Notes: generated by a model from the sequence alone, not told the origin. DNA of 14,671 bases from UBA12465 sp964408785 (GCA_964408785.1 CAYPAS010000017.1:1-14671), one strand, 5' to 3'; positions 6,562-14,236 are shown, counted from the stretch's first letter. Numbers and translations are program-made.

Positions 6562-7601
6562 CGTTCCTCCATTTTTTTGTTTTTTAATAGTTCCCAGACT
6601 ATCAACTTGTATTCCCGATCTTTGATAGATGTAAATAGATTAAAAAATTTTTCATAAGAATCTGCTAAGGACAAAATCATTTCTTTAACTCCGCCACCAA
6701 TTTCAGGGATGTTATTCCAAATCCAAAGATAATCATCAAAAGTTCTGGCGACATCAGGAAATATAGAAATTAAATATTTTTTTGCTTCTAAATTATCCTT
6801 AAAAGCGAACCAAATTTTTTTCCAATCAGAAAATTCTTGCGCAGCTTCAGTTAAATAATAAAAATGTGTCAAGATTTTTTTTTCATCATTAGAAAAAAGA
6901 TAAACATGCAACATCTGCTGAAAATTTTTCTCAGGAGCAGAGTAGACAATTTTCAACATTTTTGAAAAGACTAAATTAAAATGACGGTCTGAATAGCCTT
7001 TAAAAAGATTGGCCAACAAAAAACAATCATCAAAATCCTTAATTTTTTCTATAGACAAATCCTTGGCTTTGTCTATAAAATTGTCATAATCAAGATAGGC
7101 ACGACTAGATTTTATATAATCAGCCAACTCTGACAAACTACAGTAAGGAAGTAGTTTTTCCATAATTTCTGGCCAATGAGACCAAAAGCCTTTGTAATGG
7201 TGGACTAATTTAACCATCTGGCTAGGGTTCTTAACGCTTTCCAATATCTTACTTCCGAGCTCCTTTCTTTTTTCAGAGAAAATATTACTATAAATACAAA
7301 AAGCTTCATCAAAATCTGGAACACTGTCAACCAAAGCTTTCCAAAAAACATCTTCACGCTCTTTCATTCCATCAAAAAAACCTTTTTCAAAAAGCATTTT
7401 TTTATAATGACAAAACCCATCGGCTTTGTTCATTATCTCTTCATGCAAAAGGATTATTTCCGGAATATCGCCAATACTTTTAGCCGCTTCCCAAGCTCCC
7501 CAAACATCCTCGAAACTGATTAGAAATCTCTCCTGGAGCGATAAAAACTGCCAAGAGGCTACTAAATCAAATTTTTCAAGATTTTCTTCTGTTACATTCA
7601 T
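6558..7601 (-). CDS. Alpha-solenoid-like helical repeat protein, unknown function
   Basis: A 347-residue cytosolic protein with no signal peptide or membrane helix. By eye it splits into about ten degenerate units of roughly 27-36 residues. The best-preserved units begin with an acidic-aromatic motif: SFEDVWGAWEAA, DFDEAFCIYSNIF, DFDDCFLLANLF, EFSDWKKIWFAF and TFDDYLWIWNNI. Each is followed by a loop and a second helix ending near KML, ALADS or similar. This two-helix periodicity resembles TPR/HEAT-type solenoids used for protein-protein contacts. I recall related 'TFEEW...Y' repeats from Patescibacteria proteins, but cannot verify that here. AAGGAG lies 5 bases before the ATG and a TTGACA promoter lies upstream. 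The gene overlaps the HD-domain gene by 4 bases, so it may be a scaffold or regulator for that hydrolase. The region is very AT-rich. Confidence 0.7.
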   Translation of the reverse strand: MNVTEENLEKFDLVASWQFLSLQERFLISFEDVWGAWEAAKSIGDIPEIILLHEEIMNKADGFCHYKKMLFEKGFFDGMKEREDVFWKALVDSVPDFDEAFCIYSNIFSEKRKELGSKILESVKNPSQMVKLVHHYKGFWSHWPEIMEKLLPYCSLSELADYIKSSRAYLDYDNFIDKAKDLSIEKIKDFDDCFLLANLFKGYSDRHFNLVFSKMLKIVYSAPEKNFQQMLHVYLFSNDEKKILTHFYYLTEAAQEFSDWKKIWFAFKDNLEAKKYLISIFPDVARTFDDYLWIWNNIPEIGGGVKEMILSLADSYEKFFNLFTSIKDREYKLIVWELLKNKKMEER

Positions 7602-7637
7602 GTTTTCTCCTTTTTTGTTGTTAAAGTAATTTTTATA

Positions 7638-7666
7638 AATTTAACCTTATTAGCTATTATTGTCAA
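7638..7666 (-). promoter_or_regulatory. Promoter of the solenoid and HD-hydrolase operon
   Basis: On the minus strand TTGACA (7666-7661), 17 bases, TAAATT (7643-7638). The leader of about 30 nt contains AAGGAG ahead of the ATG at 7601. Its -35 box is 13 bases from the -35 box of the divergent promoter at 7680, so two polymerases could not easily bind both at once. Confidence 0.75.
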
Positions 7667-7679
7667 ATATTTAAAAAAC

Positions 7680-7707
7680 TTGACATATTAGCCAATATTA
7701 TTATAAT
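7680..7707 (+). promoter_or_regulatory. Consensus promoter of the exported zinc-motif protein gene
   Basis: TTGACA (7680-7685), 16 bases, TATAAT (7702-7707). Both boxes are perfect sigma-70 consensus, the strongest-looking promoter in the window. The leader is about 40 nt and holds GGAG 7 bases before the ATG at 7753. Confidence 0.85.
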
Positions 7708-7752
7708 CAAAAAAGATAACACAGTTCTTTAAACAAAAAATGGAGAAAAATA

Positions 7753-8376
7753 ATGAAAAAATATTTATTTTTTGCAGTAGTCATGATAATCATGACAAGC
7801 ACTATATTGCCGCAACTAAAGGGTGAGTGGGTTAGACAGGATAACTGGCAAGGCGGAGAAAAAGTCATAGCGCAGTTCTGGAATAATGATTTATTTAAAA
7901 TGTACATTGATAATAATCTATCCAAGGGGACTTGGAGGCTTAGTGGCAACACTCTATCAATAGCTTTAAACAGCATGAAAGAAGAGCTTTACTCTTTAAG
8001 TTGGGAAAACAAAGAAAAAATCACCTTAGAAAGAGGCGGCGTAAAATATATATTTGCCAAAAAAGATTCATATGGTGATAACTTCGATAAAAACGCAGGA
8101 ATCTGGCAAACTCATTTAAAGCTTCAGACAATGTGGCAAATGCAACAAATGCAACAAGGCATAACAAATAACTCATGGAACGGTGGCAACCCCAATAACA
8201 GTGATTATGATAGTTACGCCCCAAAACGCCACGTTTGCCCCAGTTGTTATGGAACCGGCACTTGCCGACTTTGCAATGGCAGCGGTATTTATAGAATGTA
8301 TGGACAAAGCGGTCCATGCAGCTGTACTAACGGAAAATGCAGCCAATGCGGCGGCACAGGTTATCTCATATATTAG
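7753..8376 (+). CDS. Exported protein with DnaJ-type CxxCxGxG zinc motifs
   Basis: This 207-residue protein starts with a signal peptide or signal anchor (MKKYLFFAVVMIIMTSTIL). No lipobox cysteine follows, so it is secreted or membrane-tethered. Residues about 25-105 look like a small beta-rich domain: GEWVRQD, KGTWRLSGNTLSI, then alternating strands to YIFAKK, reminiscent of lipocalin-like domains, though I cannot confirm that. A Gln/Met-rich linker (MWQMQQMQQ) and an Asn/Gly-rich stretch lead to the C-terminal cysteine module: CPSCYGTG (162-169), CRLCNGSG (171-178) and CSQCGGTG (196-203). The fourth pair is irregular, CxC at 189-191. DnaJ has four regular repeats binding two zinc ions, so here the second site may be altered. 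There is no J domain; Hsp70 recruitment is not implied. It has its own consensus promoter and terminator. Confidence 0.8.
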   Translation: MKKYLFFAVVMIIMTSTILPQLKGEWVRQDNWQGGEKVIAQFWNNDLFKMYIDNNLSKGTWRLSGNTLSIALNSMKEELYSLSWENKEKITLERGGVKYIFAKKDSYGDNFDKNAGIWQTHLKLQTMWQMQQMQQGITNNSWNGGNPNNSDYDSYAPKRHVCPSCYGTGTCRLCNGSGIYRMYGQSGPCSCTNGKCSQCGGTGYLIY

Positions 8377-8380
8377 CCTT

Positions 8381-8407
8381 AAAGACTGTCTTTTGACAGT
8401 CTTTTTA
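8381..8407 (+). terminator. Intrinsic terminator of the zinc-motif protein gene
   Basis: AAAGACTGTC (8381-8390), loop TTTT, GACAGTCTTT (8395-8404), then further T residues. A perfect 10-bp stem begins 4 bases after the TAG stop. The A-rich left side could also terminate minus-strand transcripts. Confidence 0.88.
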
Positions 8408-8419
8408 AATATTTGCTTA

Positions 8420-8448
8420 TTGCCAATATCGGCCAGCCAAGATATTAT
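8420..8448 (+). promoter_or_regulatory. Predicted promoter of the glycosyltransferase operon
   Basis: TTGCCA (8420-8425), 17 bases, TATTAT (8443-8448), each one or two mismatches from consensus, lies between the terminator and the first glycosyltransferase. The leader would be only about 20 nt and carries no clear Shine-Dalgarno, as for valS. Confidence 0.6.
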
Positions 8449-8475
8449 TAATATAGATAAAATAAGCTCAAACGC

Positions 8476-9255
8476 ATGAAATTTAGCATAATCACGGTTT
8501 CCCTGAATTCCGAGAAAACCATAGAAAAAACTATAAAATCAGTCCTTGAACAAGGGGTTGATGATTTGGAGTATATCATAATCGATGGCGGTTCCAGCGA
8601 TCAAACATTAAATATCATAAATAAATATAAAAACCGGATAAGCCAGATAATTAGCGAAAAAGATGAGGGGGTAAGCGATGCTTTTAATAAGGGTCTTAAA
8701 TTAGCTAGCGGCGAAATAATCGGCATCATAAACAGCGATGATTGGTATGAAGCTGGCGCCTTAAAAACCGTCGCTGAAATGATGTCATCTTCGGAAACAA
8801 ATTTTGTCGTCGGAGCATTAAAATACTGGGATTCAAACGGGCGTGGCTTTACGGTTAAACCAGATAAAGATTACCAAAAAAGAATCGGTTACAAAATGCC
8901 GCACCTCAATCATCCCGCTGCCTTCTTCCGGAAAAGCGTTTATGAAAAAATCGGACTATTTGATAAAAAATATCATTACGCCATGGATTATGATTTTTTC
9001 TTAAGAGTTTTTAAAAACAACTTAGAAGGAAAATTAAGCGACCAAATCCTGGCAAATATGAATCTGTCCGGTCTGTCAGATAGGAACGCCATTAAAGCCT
9101 ATCGTGAAACCCTGGAAATAGCTGACAAAAAAATTAAAGCCCTTGTTTACTTCATTTATTCAGTTGCCAAATATTTAATCCGCCTAAGCCTGGAAAAAAT
9201 CGATAGCGGCCGCTTATTAAATTTAATCCGGAAGATAAAGTATCAAAAAATATGA
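8476..9255 (+). CDS. Glycosyltransferase family 2 (WcaA-type)
   Basis: This 259-residue GT-A fold enzyme transfers a sugar from a nucleotide-sugar donor. Visible motifs are the N-terminal MKFSIITVSLNSEKTIEKTI, the donor-binding IDGGSSDQT at residues 36-44, the metal-binding DxD equivalent SDDW at 87-90 preceded by GEIIGIIN, HPAAFFRK at 146-153 and MDYDFFLR at 170-177. The last two are typical of the WcaA/PGL-type branch of GT2. The C-terminal 40 residues are hydrophobic and basic (ALVYFIYSVAKYLIRL, LLNLIRKIKYQKI), probably a membrane-surface anchor. The next gene starts in the ATGA overlap with its stop, so this is the first gene of a coupled glycan operon. The sugar substrate cannot be predicted. 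The ribosome site is weak. Confidence 0.92.
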   Translation: MKFSIITVSLNSEKTIEKTIKSVLEQGVDDLEYIIIDGGSSDQTLNIINKYKNRISQIISEKDEGVSDAFNKGLKLASGEIIGIINSDDWYEAGALKTVAEMMSSSETNFVVGALKYWDSNGRGFTVKPDKDYQKRIGYKMPHLNHPAAFFRKSVYEKIGLFDKKYHYAMDYDFFLRVFKNNLEGKLSDQILANMNLSGLSDRNAIKAYRETLEIADKKIKALVYFIYSVAKYLIRLSLEKIDSGRLLNLIRKIKYQKI

Positions 9256-10337
9256 AAATAGCCGTCAACGCCATCCCTTTTACCCGCTGGTCTGGCATAG
9301 AAGTCTTCCTCTACAAACTACTCAAAAATTGGCCGGAATCATACCAAGACGAAATAACGGTTTTCAGCAATCAAGAATTCGCTCCTTTTCTGAAGGACTT
9401 GCCGGATTTCATAAAGATACGGATAATTCCTTTCAAAAAAACCGGACGCTTATCCTTTTTTCTTTTCCAACAATTAAAACTAGCAAAAATCCTGAAGCAA
9501 GAAAAATATGACTTTCTGTTCTGCGCTTCCCTCCTAGCTCCTTGGAATTTCAAAAGAAAAATAATCAGCATCCACGATGCCGCGCCTTTCGTCCTCAAAA
9601 ATGAAAATAGCTTGGCGGGAAAATTATTCTGGCGCCTCAATCTTTTTTTCAACCGAAGAAGCTCCCTAAAAATCATCACCGTTTCAGAATTTTCTAAACG
9701 CGAATTAATAGAAAATCTCAAGTTTTCTCCAGAGGACATAGAAATAATTTACAACGGTTCGCCGGCAAAAAATGTCTCGCCAACAAAAAAAGGCAATTAT
9801 CTATTAGTCATCGGTAATGCCCGGCCGCGCAAAAATCTAGAAAGACTGCTAGAAGCCTTTTTTCTGATGCTTGAAAAAAAACCAGATTTAAAATTAATAA
9901 TAAGCGGCAAGTGTGATGAACGGATGGAAGAGATTATTGGAAAAACCAGAAAGCAAACAAACGAAAATTTAAAGTTTACCGGCTTTGTCAGCGAAGAAGA
10001 AAAAAGAAAATTAATGACTGAAGCCGCTATCCTGGTTTTTCCTTCGCTTTATGAAGGCTTCGGAATTCCTATAGTCGAAGCCGGCGCTTGCGGTACGCCA
10101 GTAGCCTGTTCCGATATTCCCTCTTTTAGAGAAATCGCCGGAGAGGCCGCCATCTTTTTCAATCCCTTAGATAAAAATGATATCGCGGAAAAAATATTGA
10201 GCCTGCTTGATTCTCCGAAAAAACTACAAGACCTGAGCGAACTAGGAAAAGTAAATGCCGCTAGATTCGATTGGCAAATTTCGGCCGCTAAGCTAGCCGG
10301 AATAATACATTCTTATGAGAATACTCCAGATAAATAA
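9252..10337 (+). CDS. Glycosyltransferase family 4 (first of three)
   Basis: This 361-residue GT-B fold retaining glycosyltransferase opens MKIAVNAIPFTRWSGIEVFL, where the SGIE segment corresponds to the N-terminal acceptor-side glycine loop. SIHDAAPF at 106-113 and TVSEFSKREL at 143-152 are the usual mid-protein landmarks. GNARPRKNLERLLEAF at about 188-203 begins the C-terminal donor domain. The catalytic E-x7-E is E268-E276 within SLYEGFGIPIVEAGACGTPV. All key residues are present and the length is normal. It overlaps the stop of the preceding GT2 by 4 bases (ATGA), and its own 3' end is overlapped by the next gene by 23 bases, so translation of the set is coupled. It probably adds one sugar to a growing surface glycan; donor and linkage are unknown. 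Confidence 0.93.
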   Translation: MKIAVNAIPFTRWSGIEVFLYKLLKNWPESYQDEITVFSNQEFAPFLKDLPDFIKIRIIPFKKTGRLSFFLFQQLKLAKILKQEKYDFLFCASLLAPWNFKRKIISIHDAAPFVLKNENSLAGKLFWRLNLFFNRRSSLKIITVSEFSKRELIENLKFSPEDIEIIYNGSPAKNVSPTKKGNYLLVIGNARPRKNLERLLEAFFLMLEKKPDLKLIISGKCDERMEEIIGKTRKQTNENLKFTGFVSEEEKRKLMTEAAILVFPSLYEGFGIPIVEAGACGTPVACSDIPSFREIAGEAAIFFNPLDKNDIAEKILSLLDSPKKLQDLSELGKVNAARFDWQISAAKLAGIIHSYENTPDK

Positions 10338-11427
10338 ACTATACGATCCGGTTGTCGGCGGCATAGAAACAACGGTCAAACATATCGCCGAAAAATTAAA
10401 CGGCCGCCAATTAGAAAACAATGTAAAACTGGAAATCGATGTTTTAGCTTGCCGCTTAAAAGGAAAACGGCTAATCGAAGAAAAAAACGGCGTAAAAATA
10501 TACCAAGCAGCTTCTTTTGGAAAAATGCTAGGCCTGCCCTTGTCATTTGATTTCTTCCCGCTTTTTTTCAAGATTTACAAGAACTACGATTTAATCATCA
10601 TTCACTACCCTTTTCCCCTGGCCGCCATCATTTCCCCGTTTATCGACAAGAAAAAATTAATCATTTTTTACCACTCCGACATAGTTAGGCAAAAATTAAG
10701 TTATCTGCCTTTCTCCCCCTTCATCGCTAATAGTCTGAAAAGGGCTAGAAAAATAATAACTGGCGGAGAAAACATAATCTACTACTCTAAACTTTTAAAA
10801 AACTACAGCACCAAATGTCTAATCGCTCCTTTCGGTTATGATTATCAAGAAAAAGACGGCGACCAAGAAGAAGCCCGGCTTATAAAAAATAATTACCCCG
10901 GCCCTTTAATCCTTGGCGTCGGCCGCTTAGTCTATTACAAGGGGTTTAAATACTTGATTGAAGCGATGCGCAATGTTGATGGTCACTTATTAATCATCGG
11001 CAAAGGACCGGAAAAAAATAAATTAGACAGGCTTATAAAAAAATATAATCTAGAAAAAAAAATAAGCATCATTGATTTTCGGCCGCGCTTACAAGCATAT
11101 TTCCTGGCCTGCGATTTATTTGTTTTCCCTTCCTGTTCCCGAAGCGAAGCCTTTGGTTTAGTCCAGTTAGAGGCTTTAGCAGCTGGTAAAGCGATAATAA
11201 ACACCAAGCTTAACACCGCCGTCGAAGAAGTTAGTGTCGATGGCGTTAGCGGCCTAAGCGTAGAAAAAAGAAATCCGGTGGCGCTAGCGGCGGCCATCAA
11301 TAAATTAATAAACGACAAAGAGTTAATGGAAAAATTCGGACGCCAAGCCAGAGAAAGATACGAAAACCTATACACCAGCGAGAAATTCATAGGGAGAATG
11401 GAGGAAATAATCAAGAAACTAGCTTAA
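10315..11427 (+). CDS. Glycosyltransferase family 4 (second of three)
   Basis: A 370-residue GT-B glycosyltransferase. The GGIE glycine loop is at 15-18 in VVGGIETTVKHIAEKL. The middle contains IIFYHSDIVRQK (about 116-127), a close match to the 'WHSDIV' block of GT4 enzymes near PimB/WbpZ-type proteins. GVGRLVYYKGFKYLIEAM at 201-218 is the donor-domain entry, and the E-x7-E pair is E278-E286 within SEAFGLVQLEALAAGKAII, followed by TAVEEVSVDGVSGLSV. The N-terminal 23 bases overlap the preceding GT4 gene, a long overlap with no alternative ATG nearby that keeps the MRILQINKLYDP motif. The next gene begins after a 3-base gap. The substrate is not predictable; a mannosyl- or glucosyltransferase role is a family-level guess. 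Confidence 0.92.
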   Translation: MRILQINKLYDPVVGGIETTVKHIAEKLNGRQLENNVKLEIDVLACRLKGKRLIEEKNGVKIYQAASFGKMLGLPLSFDFFPLFFKIYKNYDLIIIHYPFPLAAIISPFIDKKKLIIFYHSDIVRQKLSYLPFSPFIANSLKRARKIITGGENIIYYSKLLKNYSTKCLIAPFGYDYQEKDGDQEEARLIKNNYPGPLILGVGRLVYYKGFKYLIEAMRNVDGHLLIIGKGPEKNKLDRLIKKYNLEKKISIIDFRPRLQAYFLACDLFVFPSCSRSEAFGLVQLEALAAGKAIINTKLNTAVEEVSVDGVSGLSVEKRNPVALAAAINKLINDKELMEKFGRQARERYENLYTSEKFIGRMEEIIKKLA

Positions 11428-11430
11428 AAT

Positions 11431-12525
11431 ATGAGAATAGCAATAGACGGACACACCCTGGAAATAGATAAATGGTCTGGCAAAGAGCAATATCTTTTTA
11501 GCCTGTTAAAATCATTGCTGAAACTAAAAACCGCCGATAAATTTTTATTATATCTTCGCCATCCAGTACCAGCGATAAAAAACCTGAACTTTTCTAATCT
11601 AATAATCCGCCAAAAAAAACTGCCGACGCCGCTCTGGCATTTCTGGGCACTTTTTGATTTTAAAAAAACCCAAGCAGAAAAACTATTAGCCCCCTGCTCC
11701 TACTTAATAAGCGCTATTAATTTTTTAATACCAGAAATAATTGTCATCCATGATCTGACCAGTTTTCTAAAAGAAAGCCGCAACACCCACAAACTCAGCC
11801 TCAAAATAAAAGAATATCTTTCTCTTTATCTGTCCTGCTTGAAAGCGGAAACCATAATTTCTTTATCAGAAAACACCAAAAAAGACATAACAAGAATCTT
11901 TAAAATAAATCCCGCCAAAATAAAAACGATATATCAAGGGCATCGCTTCTCCAGAGAAATAGCGACGCGAAAAGAAAAACCTAATCCGATAATTATTTCC
12001 GTTGGCACTATCGAGCCAAGAAAAAACATTCCCACCATTATAAAAGCTTTTGAGCTTTTAAAGGCCAGGCGGACAGACGTTCCCTGGAAACTGTTAATTA
12101 TCGGCAAAATCGGCTGGAAAGCCGAAGAAAGCGTCTTAGCAATAAAAAAATCGTTATATGCCGATGATATAGAATTGCGTGGTTATATAGATAATCAAGA
12201 ATTAAGCGTCATATACAGTTCATCCCTCTGCCTTGTCTATCCTTCGCTTTATGAAGGTTTCGGCCTGCCACCGCTTGAGGCTATGTTTTTCGGCTGCCCA
12301 GCTATAGTTTCTGACAATTCTTCCCTGCCAGAAGTGGTGGGCGAATCTGGTTTAAAAGTCGCCTGCCTTGATTATCAAAAAATTTCTAAAATCATCGAAT
12401 CTTTATGGGATAATCCTGATCTTAGAAAAAAAATAGAGATATCCGGCAATGAACAAGCCAAAAAGTTTAACTGGGACGTGGCCGCCGGAAAGGTTTTAAA
12501 TATTATAAAAACTAAAAATATATAA
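11431..12525 (+). CDS. Glycosyltransferase family 4 (third of three)
   Basis: A 364-residue GT-B glycosyltransferase of the RfaB-like group. It opens MRIAIDGHTLEIDKWSGKEQ, has the IVIHDLTSFL block at about 104-113 and TIISLSENTKKDI at 141-153. The donor-domain signature VGTIEPRKNIPTIIKAFELL is at 191-210, and the catalytic E-x7-E is E275-E283 in SLYEGFGLPPLEAMFFGCPAI, with SDNSSLPEVVGESG after it. Its opening layout and C-terminal half resemble the first GT4 of this operon, so the two may be diverged paralogues with different acceptors. It starts 3 bases after the previous stop. It is the last intact gene before a decayed region with an apparent gene remnant. Confidence 0.93.
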   Translation: MRIAIDGHTLEIDKWSGKEQYLFSLLKSLLKLKTADKFLLYLRHPVPAIKNLNFSNLIIRQKKLPTPLWHFWALFDFKKTQAEKLLAPCSYLISAINFLIPEIIVIHDLTSFLKESRNTHKLSLKIKEYLSLYLSCLKAETIISLSENTKKDITRIFKINPAKIKTIYQGHRFSREIATRKEKPNPIIISVGTIEPRKNIPTIIKAFELLKARRTDVPWKLLIIGKIGWKAEESVLAIKKSLYADDIELRGYIDNQELSVIYSSSLCLVYPSLYEGFGLPPLEAMFFGCPAIVSDNSSLPEVVGESGLKVACLDYQKISKIIESLWDNPDLRKKIEISGNEQAKKFNWDVAAGKVLNIIKTKNI

Positions 12526-12526
12526 T

Positions 12527-12672
12527 ATGAAAAAAGCGTTAATATCGCTCCCAATATAATTATCGAATAATGACAGCATGATCACGATCATATCAATATC
12601 AACATACCGACAATTAGCCTGATTGTCCGAAAAATTAATTTTCTGTTAAAAAATCTTAAATCTTATTTATGA
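12527..12672 (+). pseudogene. Probable deletion remnant of an operon gene
   Basis: Between the third GT4 and the next gene lies a 143-base stretch that looks like the two ends of a lost gene. ATG at 12527, 2 bases after the GT4 stop, reads MKKALISLPI and then a stop (TAA). Further on, frame 12574-12672 is open for 32 codons (ending IPTISLIVRKINFLLKNLKSYL) and stops in a TGA that overlaps the ATG of the next gene as ATGA, the coupling arrangement used elsewhere in this window. The hydrophobic-basic tail resembles the C-terminal tail of the GT2 at 8476-9255. A large internal deletion of a glycosyltransferase-like gene would explain all this. The evidence is suggestive only; the identity of the lost gene is unknown. 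The segment also holds GACAAT/ATTGTC arms without a T-tract. Confidence 0.4.
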
Positions 12673-13613
12673 AAAATTTTACCGTTCCAATTTTATTTAT
12701 TATTTTTAATCGACCAGAACAAACTGATCAAGTATTCGCGGAAATTAAAAAAAATAAACCAACGCGCCTGTTTATTGCTGCCGACGGACCGCGTCACGAT
12801 AAATTAGGAGAATACGAGTTGTGCGACAACCTAAGGAAAAACATTTTAACTAAAATCGACTGGCCATGCGAGGTTAAAACTCTATTTAGGGATAGAAATC
12901 TTGGTTGCAAGATGGCTGTCAGCTCGGCTATTGATTGGTTTTTTAAAAACGTAGAAAATGGAATAATTTTAGAAGACGATTGTCTGCCAAACCAATCTTT
13001 TTTTAAATATTGTGCCAAAATGCTAGAACGATATAGCCAACAAGACAATATTTTTATGATTTCAGGTAATAATTTTTTACCTGACGATTTAAGCCAACCA
13101 GCCAATTATTATTTTTCACGTATTCCCCATATTTGGGGATGGGCAACCTGGCGACGAGCCTGGCAAAAATACGATGTCACCATGTCTGATTGGCCAGATT
13201 TTTCTAAAAATAATAGCATTAAAAATATTTGGAAAAAAAAGAACGTACAAAAATATTGGTCAAAAATTTTTAAAGATACTTACGAAGGAAATATTGACAC
13301 CTGGGATTACCAGTGGAATTATGCCATTTGGAAAAACAATGGATTATCAGTTGTTCCGGATGTTAACCTAGTTTCTAATATCGGGTTTGGAACCGGCACG
13401 CACACATTAAAAAAGAATAGTATTTATGCCGCACTACCCACTTTTGAATGGAAAGATAAATTAACGGCGGCGCAAAAAGATATATTATTTAGCGCTGGCG
13501 ATGACTACGAAAACAAGAAAATTTTTTTAAGGCATTATTATTTGAGGCTTTTTTTAAAAAATTGCGGTTTGTTTAAACTTGGCCACTTGCTACTTAGTTT
13601 TTTTAAAAAATAA
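12669..13613 (+). CDS. GT-A type nucleotide-diphospho-sugar transferase, HlpA-like
   Basis: A 314-residue protein of the family often annotated as 'hemolytic protein HlpA-like', which has a GT-A glycosyltransferase fold. The N-terminus VPILFIIFNRPEQTDQVFAE and LFIAADGPR (34-42) are the donor-site strand and loop. RDRNLGCKMAVSSAIDWFF (74-92) precedes the metal-binding EDDCLP at 102-107. HIWGWATWRRAWQKYD at 154-169 is the most characteristic block of the family. The C-terminus ends hydrophobic and basic (LFKLGHLLLSFFKK), suggesting membrane association. There is no Shine-Dalgarno; the start overlaps the stop of a possible remnant ORF. Its base use is more AT-rich than in the preceding glycosyltransferases, hinting at a different origin. 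It probably modifies the same surface glycan. Confidence 0.85.
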   Translation: MKNFTVPILFIIFNRPEQTDQVFAEIKKNKPTRLFIAADGPRHDKLGEYELCDNLRKNILTKIDWPCEVKTLFRDRNLGCKMAVSSAIDWFFKNVENGIILEDDCLPNQSFFKYCAKMLERYSQQDNIFMISGNNFLPDDLSQPANYYFSRIPHIWGWATWRRAWQKYDVTMSDWPDFSKNNSIKNIWKKKNVQKYWSKIFKDTYEGNIDTWDYQWNYAIWKNNGLSVVPDVNLVSNIGFGTGTHTLKKNSIYAALPTFEWKDKLTAAQKDILFSAGDDYENKKIFLRHYYLRLFLKNCGLFKLGHLLLSFFKK

Positions 13614-13632
13614 AATTTAACCAACAAACCTT

Positions 13633-14236
13633 ATGATTTGCAAAATTTGCGAGCAGGAATCATTTAAAGTTTTTCAAGCCAAATTGTTAAATAAAAATGA
13701 ATCGGATGCCGGGTATGTTTCTCGTAATATATCCTTGACGCGAAAAAACTATATTTTATTTTAATTCTATTCAAAAAAAATCAAAGTTTTTAGATTATGA
13801 TGGCGGTCACGGTCTGGCTGTCAGCTTACTGCGCGATTACGGGTTAGATTTTTACTGGTATGATAAATATGCTAAAAATATTTTTTCCACCGGTTTTGAA
13901 TATTGTAATCAAGATATTAAAGCTTTAACCTGCTTTGAGTGCTTTGAGCACTTCGTCAATCCTCGACTGGAATTAGAAAAAACATTAAATATTTCTTCTA
14001 ACGTGTTTTTTTCAACTACGCTAATAGGCGATGAAGTCACGCATCAATCTTGGTGGTATTATGGTTTTAACCATAGCCAGCACATTGCCTTATATTCAGA
14101 AAAAACCTTGAAGTATCTTGCTAAAAAATATAATTTATTCCTATATTCTAACGGACATGACTTGCATTTATTAACCAAATACCCCTTAAACCCCTTTTAC
14201 TTTAAAATACTTATAAAATTAGGGTTATTTCCCTGA
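13633..14236 (+). pseudogene. Broken class I SAM-dependent methyltransferase
   Basis: The region encodes a recognisable methyltransferase split over two frames. Frame one, ATG 13633, reads MICKICEQESFKVFQAKLLN, then DAGYVSRNISLTRKN, and stops (TAA) at 13762-13764. Frame two continues with SIQKKSKFLDYDGGHGLAVS, LDFYWYDKYAKNIFSTGFEY, ECFEHFVNPRLELEKTL and WWYYGFNHSQHIALYSEKTL, to TGA at 14236. Removing one A from the A6 run at 13743-13748 would join the frames. Members I recall also have a second zinc cysteine pair and an aromatic stretch between LLNK and the DTGYVSRN block; here about 30 residues there are missing. Motif I reads DYDGGHG instead of the expected DYGGGYG, so the first glycine of the SAM loop is lost. 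Three independent defects favour a decayed gene over a sequencing error alone. Confidence 0.75.

Noticed and set aside
8021..8479. Overlapping ORFs at 8183-8479 (+) and 8021-8317 (-) over the zinc-motif gene
   Set aside because: Both are out-of-frame readings of a Cys/Gly-rich gene with clear start, promoter and terminator; the first runs through the terminator hairpin.
12608..12630. GACAAT...ATTGTC inverted repeat as a terminator after the third GT4
   Set aside because: A 6-bp AT-rich stem with a 7-base loop and no following T-tract is too weak for a terminator.
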